A stretch of 64,000 bases of DNA from B69-G16 sp964501905 (GTDB lineage Archaea > Thermoproteota > Thermoprotei > Thermofilales > B69-G16), in assembly GCA_964501905.1 (NCBI GenBank), contig CAZCTW010000001.1, positions 206,710-270,709 on the forward strand. Direction: 5' to 3'. A program made the position numbers and the translations under genes. The notes below the pieces were generated by a model. That model was not told where the DNA came from. It saw only the letters and a list, made by a program, of their open reading frames with translations, and ran no database searches. Every line of letters starts with the position of its first letter. Position 1 is the stretch's first letter. Below are positions 15,555 through 24,252 of the stretch, in pieces.

Positions 15555-17358
15555 ATGGGAGGTATTTTCGGTTTAGCTTGTAAATCCCCCTCCATCGCTA
15601 GATGCGATTTATATCGGTTTGAAGAGATTGTTATATCGCGGGCACGACGGCGTTGGGATAGTAGGCGTTACGGATTCCGGATTGATAATCAAGAAATATC
15701 CCATACGTTCGGATAAGGCGCTAGAGGAATTGCGATTTCTCAAAATTCCTAGCAGAGTGATACTAGCGCATACAAGATTTGCTACTCATGGAAGACCTTC
15801 CTTAGAGAATACCTATCCCCTTCTTGACTGTAAAGGAGAAATAGCTGTTGTCGGAGATGGCATAATAGCAAATTACGAAGAGTGGAGAAACAAGCTTATC
15901 CAGAGAGGACACAAATTCTCCTCACGTTCCGATTTTGAGGTTATACCTCATCTACTTGAAGAGAAAATGAAGGAAAAGGATATTCTCTCGGCTTTCTTAG
16001 AAGTATTGAGGGAAATTGAGGGTATTTAAGCCGTCGCTGTTGTACGTTCCGGCGATGAAAAATATATGGAGCTTCTGTAGGCGAGCCGCTGGTTATCAGT
16101 AAAGGAAAAGAATGTTTCTTCATATCGTCGGACATCCCGTCCTTGTACAATTTCTCGAAAGAGGCCATAGTGATAGAACATGGACAGGCTTTAGCGATAT
16201 TGGCAGAGACTTTGTTGTGTTAGATATTAATACTGGAGAAATTGTAAAAGATCTAATAGTTAAGAGAATAAAATATCCTATTGAGGCGATAGATAAAGCC
16301 GGCTTCCCTCATTATATGCTGAAGGAGATTTATGAAATACCCGAAGCTATGCTTAAGGCTATTGCAGTAGTTCAAGAAAAGTATTTGAACTTGGTGGCTA
16401 TGATACTGCACTCGGCTAGAGATATTTACGTAATAGCGAATGGTACTAGCTTCCACGCTGGCATGATAGCTGGCTACTACTTCCGAGATTTAGCAAAGCT
16501 TAACGTGCACGTTATAAGTGCGGCTGAATTCCCCTTCTATGGATTGAAGAATGTATCTATAGGGACAGCGATTTAGCTATCTCTCAGTCTGGAGAGACAG
16601 GTGATGTCCTAAGAGCCGTGAGAGAGGCGAAGATGAGAGGAGGAGTTGTTATAGGCGTGACTAATATAATGGGTTCTAGGCTCACCCTTGAATCCAACGT
16701 CTACTTACCGATAGGAGCGGGGCTTGAAATTGCGATCCCCGCGACGAAGACCTTTGTATCTACTTTTAGTGGTCTTGGGCATGTTAGCGCATAGAATAGG
16801 GGTTCTACGAGGAGTTATAGATTCTTCCGGCGAGAAAGCTTTCATCAAACACGTAAGGAACTTGGCGTCCATTCTAAAAAAGAAAATGGATAAAATAGAG
16901 AAGTCAGTAGAGGATAATATTGAGATATTTAAAGGTTGGGATAGGTGCTACGTAAGTTCTAGGGGGATTAGTTTCCCGATAGCTTTAGAGGAAGCTTTAA
17001 AAATAAAGGAGACAGCGGGTTTACAGGCTGAGGGTATAGAAACTGGAGAGCTTAGACACGGTCCAATAACGCTGGTAAGTGACGGATACCCGGTAATTAT
17101 GATAGCTCCATACGAAGAGGAAGCTAAAACTTCTTCGTGGAAAGTAGCTAAGAGTGTGATAGAGTATGGGGGCAAAGTTATAAGCATCCCCCCGACGTCA
17201 ACGTCATAGGGAGTCATATAGAAATACCGGAAACTACAAAATATCTGTCATCTATAGCTTCCGTTATACCTCTCCAGCTCCTGGCCTACAAGCTAGGTGT
17301 TGTTCGAGGCATGCCCATAGACCGGCCGAGAGCGCTTGCTAAAGCCGTCACAGCGTAA
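15555..17358 (+). pseudogene. glmS-like glutamine-fructose-6-phosphate aminotransferase, multiply frameshifted
   Basis: The pieces, in order, cover a full-length GlmS: MGGIFGLA at the start, LKRLLYRGHDGVGIVG (~15619), a broken stretch GASVGEPLVISKGKE (~16067), YVIANGTSFHAGM in the first SIS domain (~16430), AISQSGETGDVLRAV (~16579), ELRHGPITLVSDGYPV (second SIS, ~17050) and PRALAKAVTA at the end. At least five frame changes or stops interrupt them. The catalytic N-terminal cysteine after Met is glycine (MGGIFG instead of MCGIFG). An AGGTG binding site still precedes the ATG. GlmS makes glucosamine-6-phosphate from fructose-6-phosphate, so this is another lost amino-sugar step beside nagA. Confidence 0.88.
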
Positions 17359-17394
17359 TTAAACATATTATTCACATAATCTCCACTTATACCC

Positions 17395-17967
17395 GTGGTT
17401 TTGAGCCTAGACGCTAGGAGAATACTGTTAAGTTTGGGCTTCGCCGCCTCCCCCCTTACGAGTAGAGAATTTTCTGAGTATCTTGGAGAGGATTTTAGAG
17501 AGGTTTCCCGCGTGTTAAGACGGCTATCTAGGAGAGGCTACGTCGCTAGGCAGCGAAGTATGTATACCGTCACAGATAAGGGATTGTCGCTAGTGCGCAG
17601 AAAGCTTTACTTTAAAGTCAGGAGAGTAATCCGCGGCGGCAGAAAAGTGCATAAATTCCGCTTCTTCAAGAGAAAGGGGGAGTACACCGGGGTTGAGGTC
17701 GGCTCTCTAAAAGAGCTTGTTGAAGTACTTAGGGTGATCAGCCCAGACTCCTTGAAGTACCACGTAGAGAAGTACGATCTTCAGAGATGGATAGAGGAAG
17801 AGCTTGGAGATGATTTCCTCTTATTCCTTATTGGGCAGAAGTTGGAGGAAATATCGGATGCCTTCGATCTAAGAGACTTCCTTTACGAGGTTTTCAGTGA
17901 TAGGTTGAATAACCTCATGGCTTTAGAAAAGAGGCTCCTCGAGATAAAAGAGAGTCGTAATATTTGA
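17395..17967 (+). CDS. Winged-helix protein with a DUF5752-like C-terminal domain
   Basis: 190 residues in two parts. Residues ~1-60 form a winged helix (LTSREFSEYL, EVSRVLRRLSRRGYVARQ, YTVTDKGL). Residues ~75-190 resemble DUF5752: FKRKGEYTGVEVGSLKELVE, DSLKYHVEKYDLQRWIEEELGD and a helical end. The DUF is found in archaeal and bacterial proteins linked to sugar metabolism, but its function is not established. A role as a transcriptional regulator is likely from the N-terminal domain. The start is GTG at 17395, 36 bases after the glmS remnant. Confidence 0.65.
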   Translation: MVLSLDARRILLSLGFAASPLTSREFSEYLGEDFREVSRVLRRLSRRGYVARQRSMYTVTDKGLSLVRRKLYFKVRRVIRGGRKVHKFRFFKRKGEYTGVEVGSLKELVEVLRVISPDSLKYHVEKYDLQRWIEEELGDDFLLFLIGQKLEEISDAFDLRDFLYEVFSDRLNNLMALEKRLLEIKESRNI

Positions 17968-18047
17968 ATATTTCAAGCCTATTGCCTATCTATTTCAAAT
18001 ATTCGATTAGCTAAAGCAATTTACCTATTCTAGGATTAAGAAGGGAC

Positions 18048-18833
18048 ATGAGAAAGCTCTTAGCTAGGATACTTGAATTCTTTAGGAGAAAGAAGGAGAA
18101 GCACGTGACCCTAGCGGATTTTAGAGGAGTCGTTAAGCTTAGGAAATTCCTTGGAAAGACTATATACCTTAATGACGAGCCTTTAGGAGTCATAGAGAAA
18201 ATAATAGCCGATAGGCGAAGTAAGAAAGCCAAAGTAGTGTACGTTAGGAAGGACGGTAAAGTTTTCAGTGTAAAGCCTAAATTTATTCTAGTCGAAAAGG
18301 AAATTCTGAAAATAAAAACAGCTAGAAAGAAATCAGAAAAAGCTAAGGAAAGAAAGGTTGTAGAACGCAAGAAGTATGCAGATGCCTTAAGCGAGGTCGA
18401 GAAGATATCGAAGGAGATAGAGGAATTAAAAGATAAAATACTAAAGCTAGACAATAAGCTAATAGAAGACGAGATAGACGTTAAAACTTTTAAAATCGTG
18501 AGGAGAGATCTAGAGGCTAAAATTAGAGAGCTAGCTACTAGGGGGAAAATTTACCTAGATAGCTTAAAAAGCTATTTGAGAGAAATCTACAAGAAAAAAA
18601 TGTTGTTGGAAAAGGAGTTGGAAAAGTATAGAATACAGTTAACTCTAAAGGAAGTAGGGGAGGAGAAGGTGAAGGGTAAACTGGAGGCACTTGAAGAGAA
18701 GATAAAGGAGATTGGAGAGGAGATTGAAAAAGTGAAAAACGCGATAGAAACCCTAGAGTTTTACGCAGGTGAATATGTAAGAGATGAACTAGCTATCGAC
18801 GAAGATATATTATCGAAGATCTTTGAAAAATAG
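18048..18833 (+). CDS. PRC-barrel plus coiled-coil protein (CdvA-like architecture)
   Basis: 261 residues. Residues ~30-85 resemble a PRC-barrel (LRKFLGKTIYLNDEPLGVIE, KAKVVYVRKDGKVFSVKPKF). Residues ~95-240 are a long, highly charged coiled coil with heptad-like Lys/Glu/Leu repeats, and a short acidic C-terminal tail (YVRDELAIDEDILSKIF) follows. This order is that of CdvA, the membrane-linked scaffold of the archaeal ESCRT-based division system. No CdvB or CdvC gene is visible here, and PRC-coiled-coil proteins of other roles exist. It is followed 29 bases later by a DUF1512 gene, which may be in the same operon. Confidence 0.6.
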   Translation: MRKLLARILEFFRRKKEKHVTLADFRGVVKLRKFLGKTIYLNDEPLGVIEKIIADRRSKKAKVVYVRKDGKVFSVKPKFILVEKEILKIKTARKKSEKAKERKVVERKKYADALSEVEKISKEIEELKDKILKLDNKLIEDEIDVKTFKIVRRDLEAKIRELATRGKIYLDSLKSYLREIYKKKMLLEKELEKYRIQLTLKEVGEEKVKGKLEALEEKIKEIGEEIEKVKNAIETLEFYAGEYVRDELAIDEDILSKIFEK

Positions 18834-18862
18834 ACTCGAGCAGTAATAAATATTTACAAGTT

Positions 18863-20014
18863 ATGTTATTAGAGAGTAGCGGAGCATTAGGTGATAGTGT
18901 TTTGGATGGACAAGGAGCTATGGACGTAATAACTTGGATAGTCCTATTAACCTTATTTGCCTACCTTAATAGAGAGTTCGAAATTTGGAGAATGATAAGC
19001 GAAATCGAGACTTACATAGCAGCTTTCAGGTCTATAAGGGATAAAGCCTTGCGGTGTGCTATAAACTCCTTTAAGGAAATTGCAGTTAAAAAAGAAAAGA
19101 AAATCGATGTTAAAAAGATAGAAGCGAGGATACGCAACTTAGTAGATACTAGCTTTATAACTCCTACGGACCTCGATCCCTACGGCATAATTGATAAGCT
19201 CAAACACTTGGTAAAGGTTATGGATCGAGCCGTCGAGAATGAAGTTAAAATGCTTATACCCTTTGCTAGCAAAGTTGAAGTTGAAAATTTGAAAGACTTG
19301 ATAGGCGCTGTCCACGCAATTAATGAGATATACAAAATAGTAGATCACATATACAGGATAGGGAGAAAGTTTAAGAGTTTATGGATTTTAATGCAGTTAA
19401 GCGCTTTGTTGCCGTTTATAACTGAGAGCATGAAAGCTTACGAGAGCTCGCTGGAAGCTTTCGCAAATGGCTACCCCGTAGGCGATAGCGTAGGGCCGAT
19501 AGTGGCGGCGAAGTTTGCTAGAAAACACGGAAATGGAGCAGAAATTAAGGAAGTTGCCGATGATACTATAATGATCGAAGTGCCCTTTAAGGATAGGAAA
19601 GTCATCGTTATTAAAGCTAAGGGACCCGCCGGGGTTACCGGGAGCTTGGATGATGCGGTAGAGTATGCCCTTTCGGTGTACAAAAACGCTTGTATGGTAA
19701 TAACCGTAGATGCTGCCCATAAACTGGAAAGCGAAGAAAGCGGTAGTATAAGCGACGGCTTCGGAGTAGCTATCGGTGGGCTCGGAATCGAGAAGTTCAA
19801 TATAGAAAAATTAGCGGCCAATGCCAAGGTGCCCCTCTACGCTATCTTAATCAAAATGTCTGAGGAAGAAGCACTATCAGTAATTAACAAAAAACTCTTT
19901 GAGGCTACCGATAAAGCCCTAGCGAACGTCGAGAGAGTTATAGAAGAACGCAGCAAACCGGGCGACGTAATAATTCTAGTAGGCGTAGGCAACACGATAG
20001 GCGTATACCCGTAG
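18863..20014 (+). CDS. DUF1512-family archaeal protein
   Basis: 383 residues with one N-terminal hydrophobic segment (DVITWIVLLTLFAYL, ~residues 21-36), a helical middle, and a C-terminal domain with GPAGVTGSLDDAVEYAL, ITVDAAHKLESEESG and DVIILVGVGNTIGVYP. This pattern matches the archaeal family DUF1512, whose function is unknown. The start is uncertain: ATG 18863 has no clear ribosome binding site, and ATG 18920 has GGAG only two bases before it. It lies just after the PRC-coiled-coil gene. The conserved glycine-rich C-terminus suggests nucleotide or ligand binding. Between 20015 and 20256 no gene is seen. Confidence 0.75.
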   Translation: MLLESSGALGDSVLDGQGAMDVITWIVLLTLFAYLNREFEIWRMISEIETYIAAFRSIRDKALRCAINSFKEIAVKKEKKIDVKKIEARIRNLVDTSFITPTDLDPYGIIDKLKHLVKVMDRAVENEVKMLIPFASKVEVENLKDLIGAVHAINEIYKIVDHIYRIGRKFKSLWILMQLSALLPFITESMKAYESSLEAFANGYPVGDSVGPIVAAKFARKHGNGAEIKEVADDTIMIEVPFKDRKVIVIKAKGPAGVTGSLDDAVEYALSVYKNACMVITVDAAHKLESEESGSISDGFGVAIGGLGIEKFNIEKLAANAKVPLYAILIKMSEEEALSVINKKLFEATDKALANVERVIEERSKPGDVIILVGVGNTIGVYP

Positions 20015-20256
20015 CAGAAAGACATTTAAAGAGAAATTAAACCAGTTTGGTTCTCTAGTTACGAATTCAACCCCGTATTTACATCTGATAAAAGCTTAAG
20101 CTTTATTTGAGGACTAATTAGAAATTTCAAGCTCCTACCCTTATCTACTCGCCGGGAGCAGGGCAGGAATTCAGTTATCTCAAAATAAGCAATAAATATA
20201 AAGGTGGCAGAGATTGATAGGGGTAGGCCAGTCCGAGTAAGGGAGCGCGTTTACCT

Positions 20257-20631
20257 ATGAGTCTGGAGAAGATATACGAGGTTAAAAAACAGTGGATTCC
20301 CGTCTACGCCCTGCTTCTAGCAGTAGCGCTTATAGTTACAATTTACCTGGTCTTAGCCTACATGTACACGCAGAATGAAGACTTTATGATGTATACCATG
20401 CTGTCTCTTCTATTCTCCTTCTACATGGGTTTTAACTTGATAAAGCTCGTTAGGATTAAAATTCCCAAGTATAATTACGTTAAAATACTTAAATGCCCTA
20501 AATGCGGACACACAATAGCTAAGCCGATAACTAAAGGCGACTACCTCTTCGGTGAAGGGGGGGAATGCCCGAAGTGCGGGTCTAAAATGTACATCTCTGC
20601 CATGTACAAGGAAGAAGTTAAGAAGAGCTAA
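20257..20631 (+). CDS. Small membrane protein with a C-terminal zinc ribbon
   Basis: 124 residues. Two hydrophobic helices (about 17-36 and 44-62) are followed by a zinc ribbon with CPKCGH near residue 80 and ECPKCGSKM near residue 107. This places the metal-binding domain on one side of the membrane. No enzyme motif is seen and I do not recognise the family. The AATAAATATAAAGG stretch near 20188 is a good TATA candidate. It overlaps the convergent gene at 20628 by four bases. Confidence 0.65.
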   Translation: MSLEKIYEVKKQWIPVYALLLAVALIVTIYLVLAYMYTQNEDFMMYTMLSLLFSFYMGFNLIKLVRIKIPKYNYVKILKCPKCGHTIAKPITKGDYLFGEGGECPKCGSKMYISAMYKEEVKKS

Positions 20632-20894
20632 AACACATCCCTTCTGCAGAGTAGGATAAAACGTTTTTTCCTAATTTTCGAGAAATTGTAAAGGAATATG
20701 CCTAGGTAGAGAAGAACAGCTAGCCAAGTTATTTTTTGATTTAAAACTATGAAATAATGAATGAAGTCGGCTCTTGGGCTTAGCTCGACGGCACTACTAA
20801 AGAGATAAGCTTCTAACAACGCAAAAATCGATATAAAAGCTCTATTCGTCCTCTCTACGACTTTCCTGACCTTAGCTCTCCATTCAAGCCTCAT
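20628..20894 (-). CDS. Hypothetical small membrane protein
   Basis: 88 residues with two hydrophobic stretches (around FISIFALLEAYLF and ITWLAVLLYLGIFLYNF) flanked by basic ends. No family is recognised. The length, membrane pattern and tight convergent packing with the zinc-ribbon gene support it as real, but the evidence is modest. A perfect inverted repeat lies 8-25 bases before its start. Confidence 0.45.
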   Translation of the reverse strand: MRLEWRAKVRKVVERTNRAFISIFALLEAYLFSSAVELSPRADFIHYFIVLNQKITWLAVLLYLGIFLYNFSKIRKKRFILLCRRDVF

Positions 20895-20901
20895 ACCAAT
20901 T

Positions 20902-20919
20902 GTATTATGTCGATAATAC
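20902..20919. repeat. Perfect 7-bp inverted repeat upstream of a small membrane-protein gene
   Basis: GTATTAT and ATAATAC flank a GTCG loop. It lies directly before the minus-strand gene at 20628-20894 and is followed by TATA-like sequence (GTATATAATATAA) near 20919-20931. It may be an operator; no binder is known. Confidence 0.35.
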
Positions 20920-20984
20920 GTATATAATATAATCTCGTAAAATAGAAGCGTAAAAGTTAAATTAGACGGTTGAGATGGTTGCTT

Positions 20985-21043
20985 GGGCGATGATGAAGGT
21001 TTCGCGCTTGGAAATGTGAAGAGTGGGTTCTTGTCCGGAGCCC
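20985..21043 (+). ncRNA. Weak C/D box RNA-like element
   Basis: GGGC and GCCC (20985-20988, 21040-21043) could pair and enclose an ATGATGA box (20990-20996), 12 bases, TGGA, two bases, a TGTGAAGA box (21015-21022), 13 bases and CGGA. The geometry resembles an archaeal C/D guide RNA. However, neither D-type box is CTGA, so the call is weak. It lies 29 bases before the PAPS-reductase-like gene and might simply be its leader. Confidence 0.18.
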
Positions 21044-21071
21044 CGCTATAACTTTATTATAACTCGGTCAC

Positions 21072-22949
21072 TTGTGTATAAATGTGAGAGAGATAGAGAT
21101 CTTCAAAAGAATTATGCCGCGGGTTTATTGGTGCCCGCGCTGCAACGTGCCCGTTCTCGACGAGAAGTGCGGTAAGTGCGGCGGCTTTACAGTAGTGGTC
21201 AAAGTGACTCCTCCTGGAGACGTAAGGCCTGCCTTCCCTAAAGACGTGGAAGATTTAAGGAAAACCCTTTACGATTATTTCCTAGATTGGGAAGTTGTAG
21301 ACTACTTTGTGCCTGAGGGGAAGTTTGTCTTATTGAACAAGATAGAGTATCCAGACGCCGCTGACGAAGTTATAGTTGATGGACAAGTGCTAGGCCACAG
21401 GTTTTACGATGTAGAGAGGAGGAAGTGGAGGTTTAAACCCATGTACAATGGAGTCGCCGGAATTCTAAAACTGAAGTGCAACTATTACGCCATAGTTGAT
21501 CTTCCCAAAGTTCAGAGGAGATTTGTTGTGCATAAAAAACACATAATAGAGTCTAACCTCCCTAGGCGTAAGGGGGTATTCGTAGCTGTCACTACTAAAA
21601 ACGGGGTTTTTCACGCCGTAGCGGAGTACATCGGCGCTTCACGCTTAAAAATTCTGAAATCGTGGAAGAGTAAGAAGTTCGTTCGAATAAACGTACACGC
21701 TGGATTAGAGGAGGCTGTGGCTGCTAATAGGGGGAGGTTGGAGTATCTAGAAGAAGAGGCCGTAAGTTTCATTAGAGAAATAGTCGGCGAGAAAAAGCTC
21801 CCCGTAGTGGTCTCTTTCAGCGGAGGCAAAGACAGTTTAGCTACATATCTCTTAGTCGAGAAAGCTTTAGGTAAGGTTCCCATACTATTCAACGATACCG
21901 GCTTAGAACTCCCGGAAACAGTGGAGTATGTACGCCGCTTCGCGGAAAAGAAGAAACTGAAGCTTCTAGTAGCCGACGCCGGCAAGAAGTTTTACGAAGC
22001 CTTAAAGGTTATGGGTCCCCCGGCGCGGGACTATAGATGGTGTTGTAAGGTAGCTAAGCTTTCGCCTATAGCTAGCTTGGTTAACCGTGAGTTTCCCGAG
22101 GGGGTGTTGAGTTTTGTAGGGCAACGGGCTCTAGAATCGGCGAGGAGGGCTATCTCGCCGAGAGTATGGCGTAACCGTTGGCTTCCTAAAATCGTGGCGG
22201 CTTCTCCTATCCAGTACTGGTCTGCACTCGATGTATGGCTCTACCTGATAAGAGAAAAGGTTGAGTTTAACCCTCTCTACCTGGAGGGATTTGACAGATT
22301 GGGTTGCTGGCTCTGCCCCGCCACGGAATTAGGCGAACTCGAGGCTGTGGCAGAGAAACACCCAGAGCTTTGGAAGTGGTGGGTTAAATACTTGGAGCAT
22401 TACGCCGAAGAACACGGTTTGAGCGAGGCTTGGGTGAGGTATGGTTTTTGGCGTTGGAAGAAGTTGCCTGGAGATCAGAAGAGGTTGGCCGAAGATGTTG
22501 GTTACTCTGTGGATAGAGATCCCAGAGGAGCTCCGCTTGAAGTTGAGGATTTTAAATATGTGGAAGAAGATGGAAATGTTGTCGTAAGCGGAGTTATTAG
22601 AGGTTTAAGAAATATTGACTACTTTTACAATTTGCTTACTACTGTGAAGACTCTAGACTCTACTTCCACTTTTGATCTCGGCAAAAATGGGAAGTTCAAG
22701 CTTGTAACCCCTAAAGGCGAGTGGAAGAGAACTATGCTCATGATTTTAAGTGTTGCCTTTAGAGCTTCGTATTGTGTCAAGTGCGGCTCTTGTATGAACA
22801 GCTGCCCAGTAAACGCTCTGCGCTACGGAGAGGAGGGAGTCATGGTGGATGAGGGAAAATGTACTAAGTGTGGTATGTGCAACTTCGCGTGCCCCATTGC
22901 CGTGTACTCATTTCCCAAATTATCCTGTACAGTGTCGTTACTTCGCTAA
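21072..22949 (+). CDS. PAPS-reductase-like PP-loop protein fused to a zinc ribbon and a 4Fe-4S ferredoxin domain
   Basis: 625 residues with several domains. An N-terminal zinc ribbon (CPRCNVPVLDEKCGKCGG) is followed by a probable PUA-like region (~90-200). A PP-loop ATP-binding domain with VVSFSGGKDSLATYLL begins near residue 247, with later CWLCPATELGE and RWCCKVAKL. Two 4Fe-4S motifs close the protein (CVKCGSCMNSCP and CTKCGMCNFACP). The family (phosphoadenosine phosphosulfate reductase with ferredoxin) is widespread in archaea, and its substrate is not settled. It may adenylate or reduce a sulfur substrate or modify RNA. The start is TTG 21072, or GTG 21084. No partner gene is adjacent. 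Confidence 0.78.
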   Translation: MCINVREIEIFKRIMPRVYWCPRCNVPVLDEKCGKCGGFTVVVKVTPPGDVRPAFPKDVEDLRKTLYDYFLDWEVVDYFVPEGKFVLLNKIEYPDAADEVIVDGQVLGHRFYDVERRKWRFKPMYNGVAGILKLKCNYYAIVDLPKVQRRFVVHKKHIIESNLPRRKGVFVAVTTKNGVFHAVAEYIGASRLKILKSWKSKKFVRINVHAGLEEAVAANRGRLEYLEEEAVSFIREIVGEKKLPVVVSFSGGKDSLATYLLVEKALGKVPILFNDTGLELPETVEYVRRFAEKKKLKLLVADAGKKFYEALKVMGPPARDYRWCCKVAKLSPIASLVNREFPEGVLSFVGQRALESARRAISPRVWRNRWLPKIVAASPIQYWSALDVWLYLIREKVEFNPLYLEGFDRLGCWLCPATELGELEAVAEKHPELWKWWVKYLEHYAEEHGLSEAWVRYGFWRWKKLPGDQKRLAEDVGYSVDRDPRGAPLEVEDFKYVEEDGNVVVSGVIRGLRNIDYFYNLLTTVKTLDSTSTFDLGKNGKFKLVTPKGEWKRTMLMILSVAFRASYCVKCGSCMNSCPVNALRYGEEGVMVDEGKCTKCGMCNFACPIAVYSFPKLSCTVSLLR

Positions 22950-23006
22950 TTTGACTTGACATCAGTTTTTTATATTAATCTTTTTTATCCTAAAATGGTG
23001 ATAATC

Positions 23007-23309
23007 GTGACTGAAAGACTCAAAATCGTAATTGCATGTGGTTTAGGCACGGGCACGGCTCTGTTTCTCAAAATGGTTGTAGAGAGCATTTGTAGAAAGC
23101 ATAATATTAAAGCAGATGTGGAAACCGCCGATGCCACTCTAGCGGCCGCTTTGAAAGCCGACATTATTGTAACTGGACCCGACTTAGCAGAGAAATTTAT
23201 TCAAGAAAAGGCAGCCAAGGAAGTAGTTTCGATATATAACTACGGGGATAGGAAGGAAATAGAGGAAAAACTGCTAGAGGCTATTAAAAGACTTACCGGT
23301 GGAGCATAG
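23007..23309 (+). CDS. PTS EIIB component (ascorbate/lactose type), copy 3
   Basis: Third EIIB, 100 residues, with the phospho-Cys11 in IVIACGLGTGTALFLK. I prefer GTG 23007, since GGTGAT ends four bases upstream, matching the layout of copy 1 (MVQRLKIV versus MTERLKIV). The sequence is diverged from the other two and lies far (12 kb) from the EIIC gene. It overlaps the truncated creatininase-family gene that follows by one base (the TAG/GTG junction at 23309). It may be an orphan or serve the same EIIC with another substrate. Confidence 0.87.
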   Translation: MTERLKIVIACGLGTGTALFLKMVVESICRKHNIKADVETADATLAAALKADIIVTGPDLAEKFIQEKAAKEVVSIYNYGDRKEIEEKLLEAIKRLTGGA

Positions 23310-23722
23310 TGTTGGCCTTTAATGTTACATGGTTTGACGTTAACGAGTATCTAGAGTCAAAAGAAGTGCCTACTGCGATTCTCCCGGTGGGCTCCGTCGA
23401 AGCTCATGGACCTCACTTACCCCTAACCGTCGACTCGTTGATAGCTGAAGCTATAGCTCGAGAAGTCGGGAGGAGAGTAGAGGCTCTAGTACTTCCTATT
23501 TTACATTATGGGCAGATATGGTCTTTAAGGAAGTTCCCTGGCTCTATCTGGCTCGAAAATGAGACGCTGAGCAAGATAGTGTATGAAATAGGAGTATCGC
23601 TTAGAGAACATGGATTTAAACTATTCGTAGTCGTTAACGGACACGTTGGCAACATGGGAGCTTTGAAAAATGGTCTTAGAAAACTCCTGGACGACAGGTT
23701 CTATGTCGATATGTCGCCATAG
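23309..23722 (+). pseudogene. Creatininase-family amidohydrolase, truncated
   Basis: The sequence starts like a full creatininase/FAPy-deformylase-type enzyme: LPVGSVEAHGPHLPLTVDSL holds the metal-binding Glu, His and Asp, and VVVNGHVGNMGAL the later conserved NGH.GN. It ends after 137 residues, while the family usually has about 230-260, and the final residues around YVDMSP run into unrelated sequence. The remaining third is absent, including further metal-site residues. The break coincides with the 3' end of a truncated phosphotriesterase-like gene on the other strand, so a deletion or recombination joined the two. It starts at GTG inside the EIIB stop and was part of that operon. Confidence 0.75.
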
Positions 23723-23912
23723 ACACCTGCCCGTAGGGAAAGAATAGAGAGCAGTCTAGCGCGGGTAAAGCGTAGTCCGGGTCATTGAGGAAAGTAGGCG
23801 TTTTATAAAGCCATGCTGGGGACATGGTAACCAAGTGTATATGAGAATTCGTTAAACTTAAGCTGGACGGGTTTACGGGACCGCGAGCAGTTACAATCTC
23901 CACCCCCGGCAC
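23676..23912 (-). pseudogene. Phosphotriesterase-family N-terminal fragment
   Basis: From GTG 23912 the reading frame gives a phosphotriesterase-like beginning: VTARGPVNPSSLSLTNSHIH, with the HxH metal-binding pair (His-Ile-His), then FLNDPDYAL. The fragment ends after about 60 useful residues, against more than 300 in intact members. The last part overlaps the broken end of the creatininase gene. Lactonases of this superfamily occur with ascorbate-type PTS genes in some bacteria, which would fit the surrounding EIIB. I regard it as a relic; the short frame may also be chance beyond residue 55. Confidence 0.6.
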
Positions 23913-23929
23913 CTCCGCTTTTTGAAAAG

Positions 23930-24106
23930 CTAGATTTCTTCAAGCCTCATTCCGCATACGGGGCATCTACCTTGGACTTTCCTATAGCAAAGGGGGCATG
24001 TGTATACCCCGCATTTAGGACATTTATATCTCCTCTCTCCTTTGAACACTCTTTTTCCGCATCTAACGCATCTTCCCACTAGCAACATCTTCGGCACATA
24101 TGCCAT
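23930..24106 (-). CDS. 58-residue zinc-ribbon protein
   Basis: A small ORF encodes four CxxC-type pairs: CVRC near residue 13, CPKC near 29, CPLC near 37 and CPVC near 48, so two zinc sites are likely. The ATG at 24106 has GGTGAT three bases upstream, a strong archaeal binding site. A basic central stretch (KRVFKGERRYK) suggests nucleic-acid or ribosome contact, as in other small archaeal zinc proteins, but no specific function is known. It escaped the usual length cut-off and lies just beside the truncated phosphotriesterase gene. From 24107 to 24252 no gene is seen. Confidence 0.8.
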   Translation of the reverse strand: MAYVPKMLLVGRCVRCGKRVFKGERRYKCPKCGVYTCPLCYRKVQGRCPVCGMRLEEI

Positions 24107-24252
24107 TAAATCACCTGACCGCTGTAAGAGAACGCCTAGAAACTTATTAATATTTTGTCTATCTGTCTGAGTGATGCCGCCGCTGATCGGGTAATAGGCA
24201 TCGTGAGCACTTTTATATCTGGAAAGAAAGAATTACAGACGGGATAGTCCCG

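Noticed and set aside
20985..21043. C/D box RNA as a confident call
   Set aside because: Box geometry and a GGGC/GCCC stem are suggestive, but both D-type boxes (TGGA, CGGA) deviate from CTGA, so it is listed only at low confidence.
24163..24210. Second C/D box-like stretch (GTGATG..CTGA)
   Set aside because: Only about five bases separate the C-like and CTGA boxes, too few for a guide.
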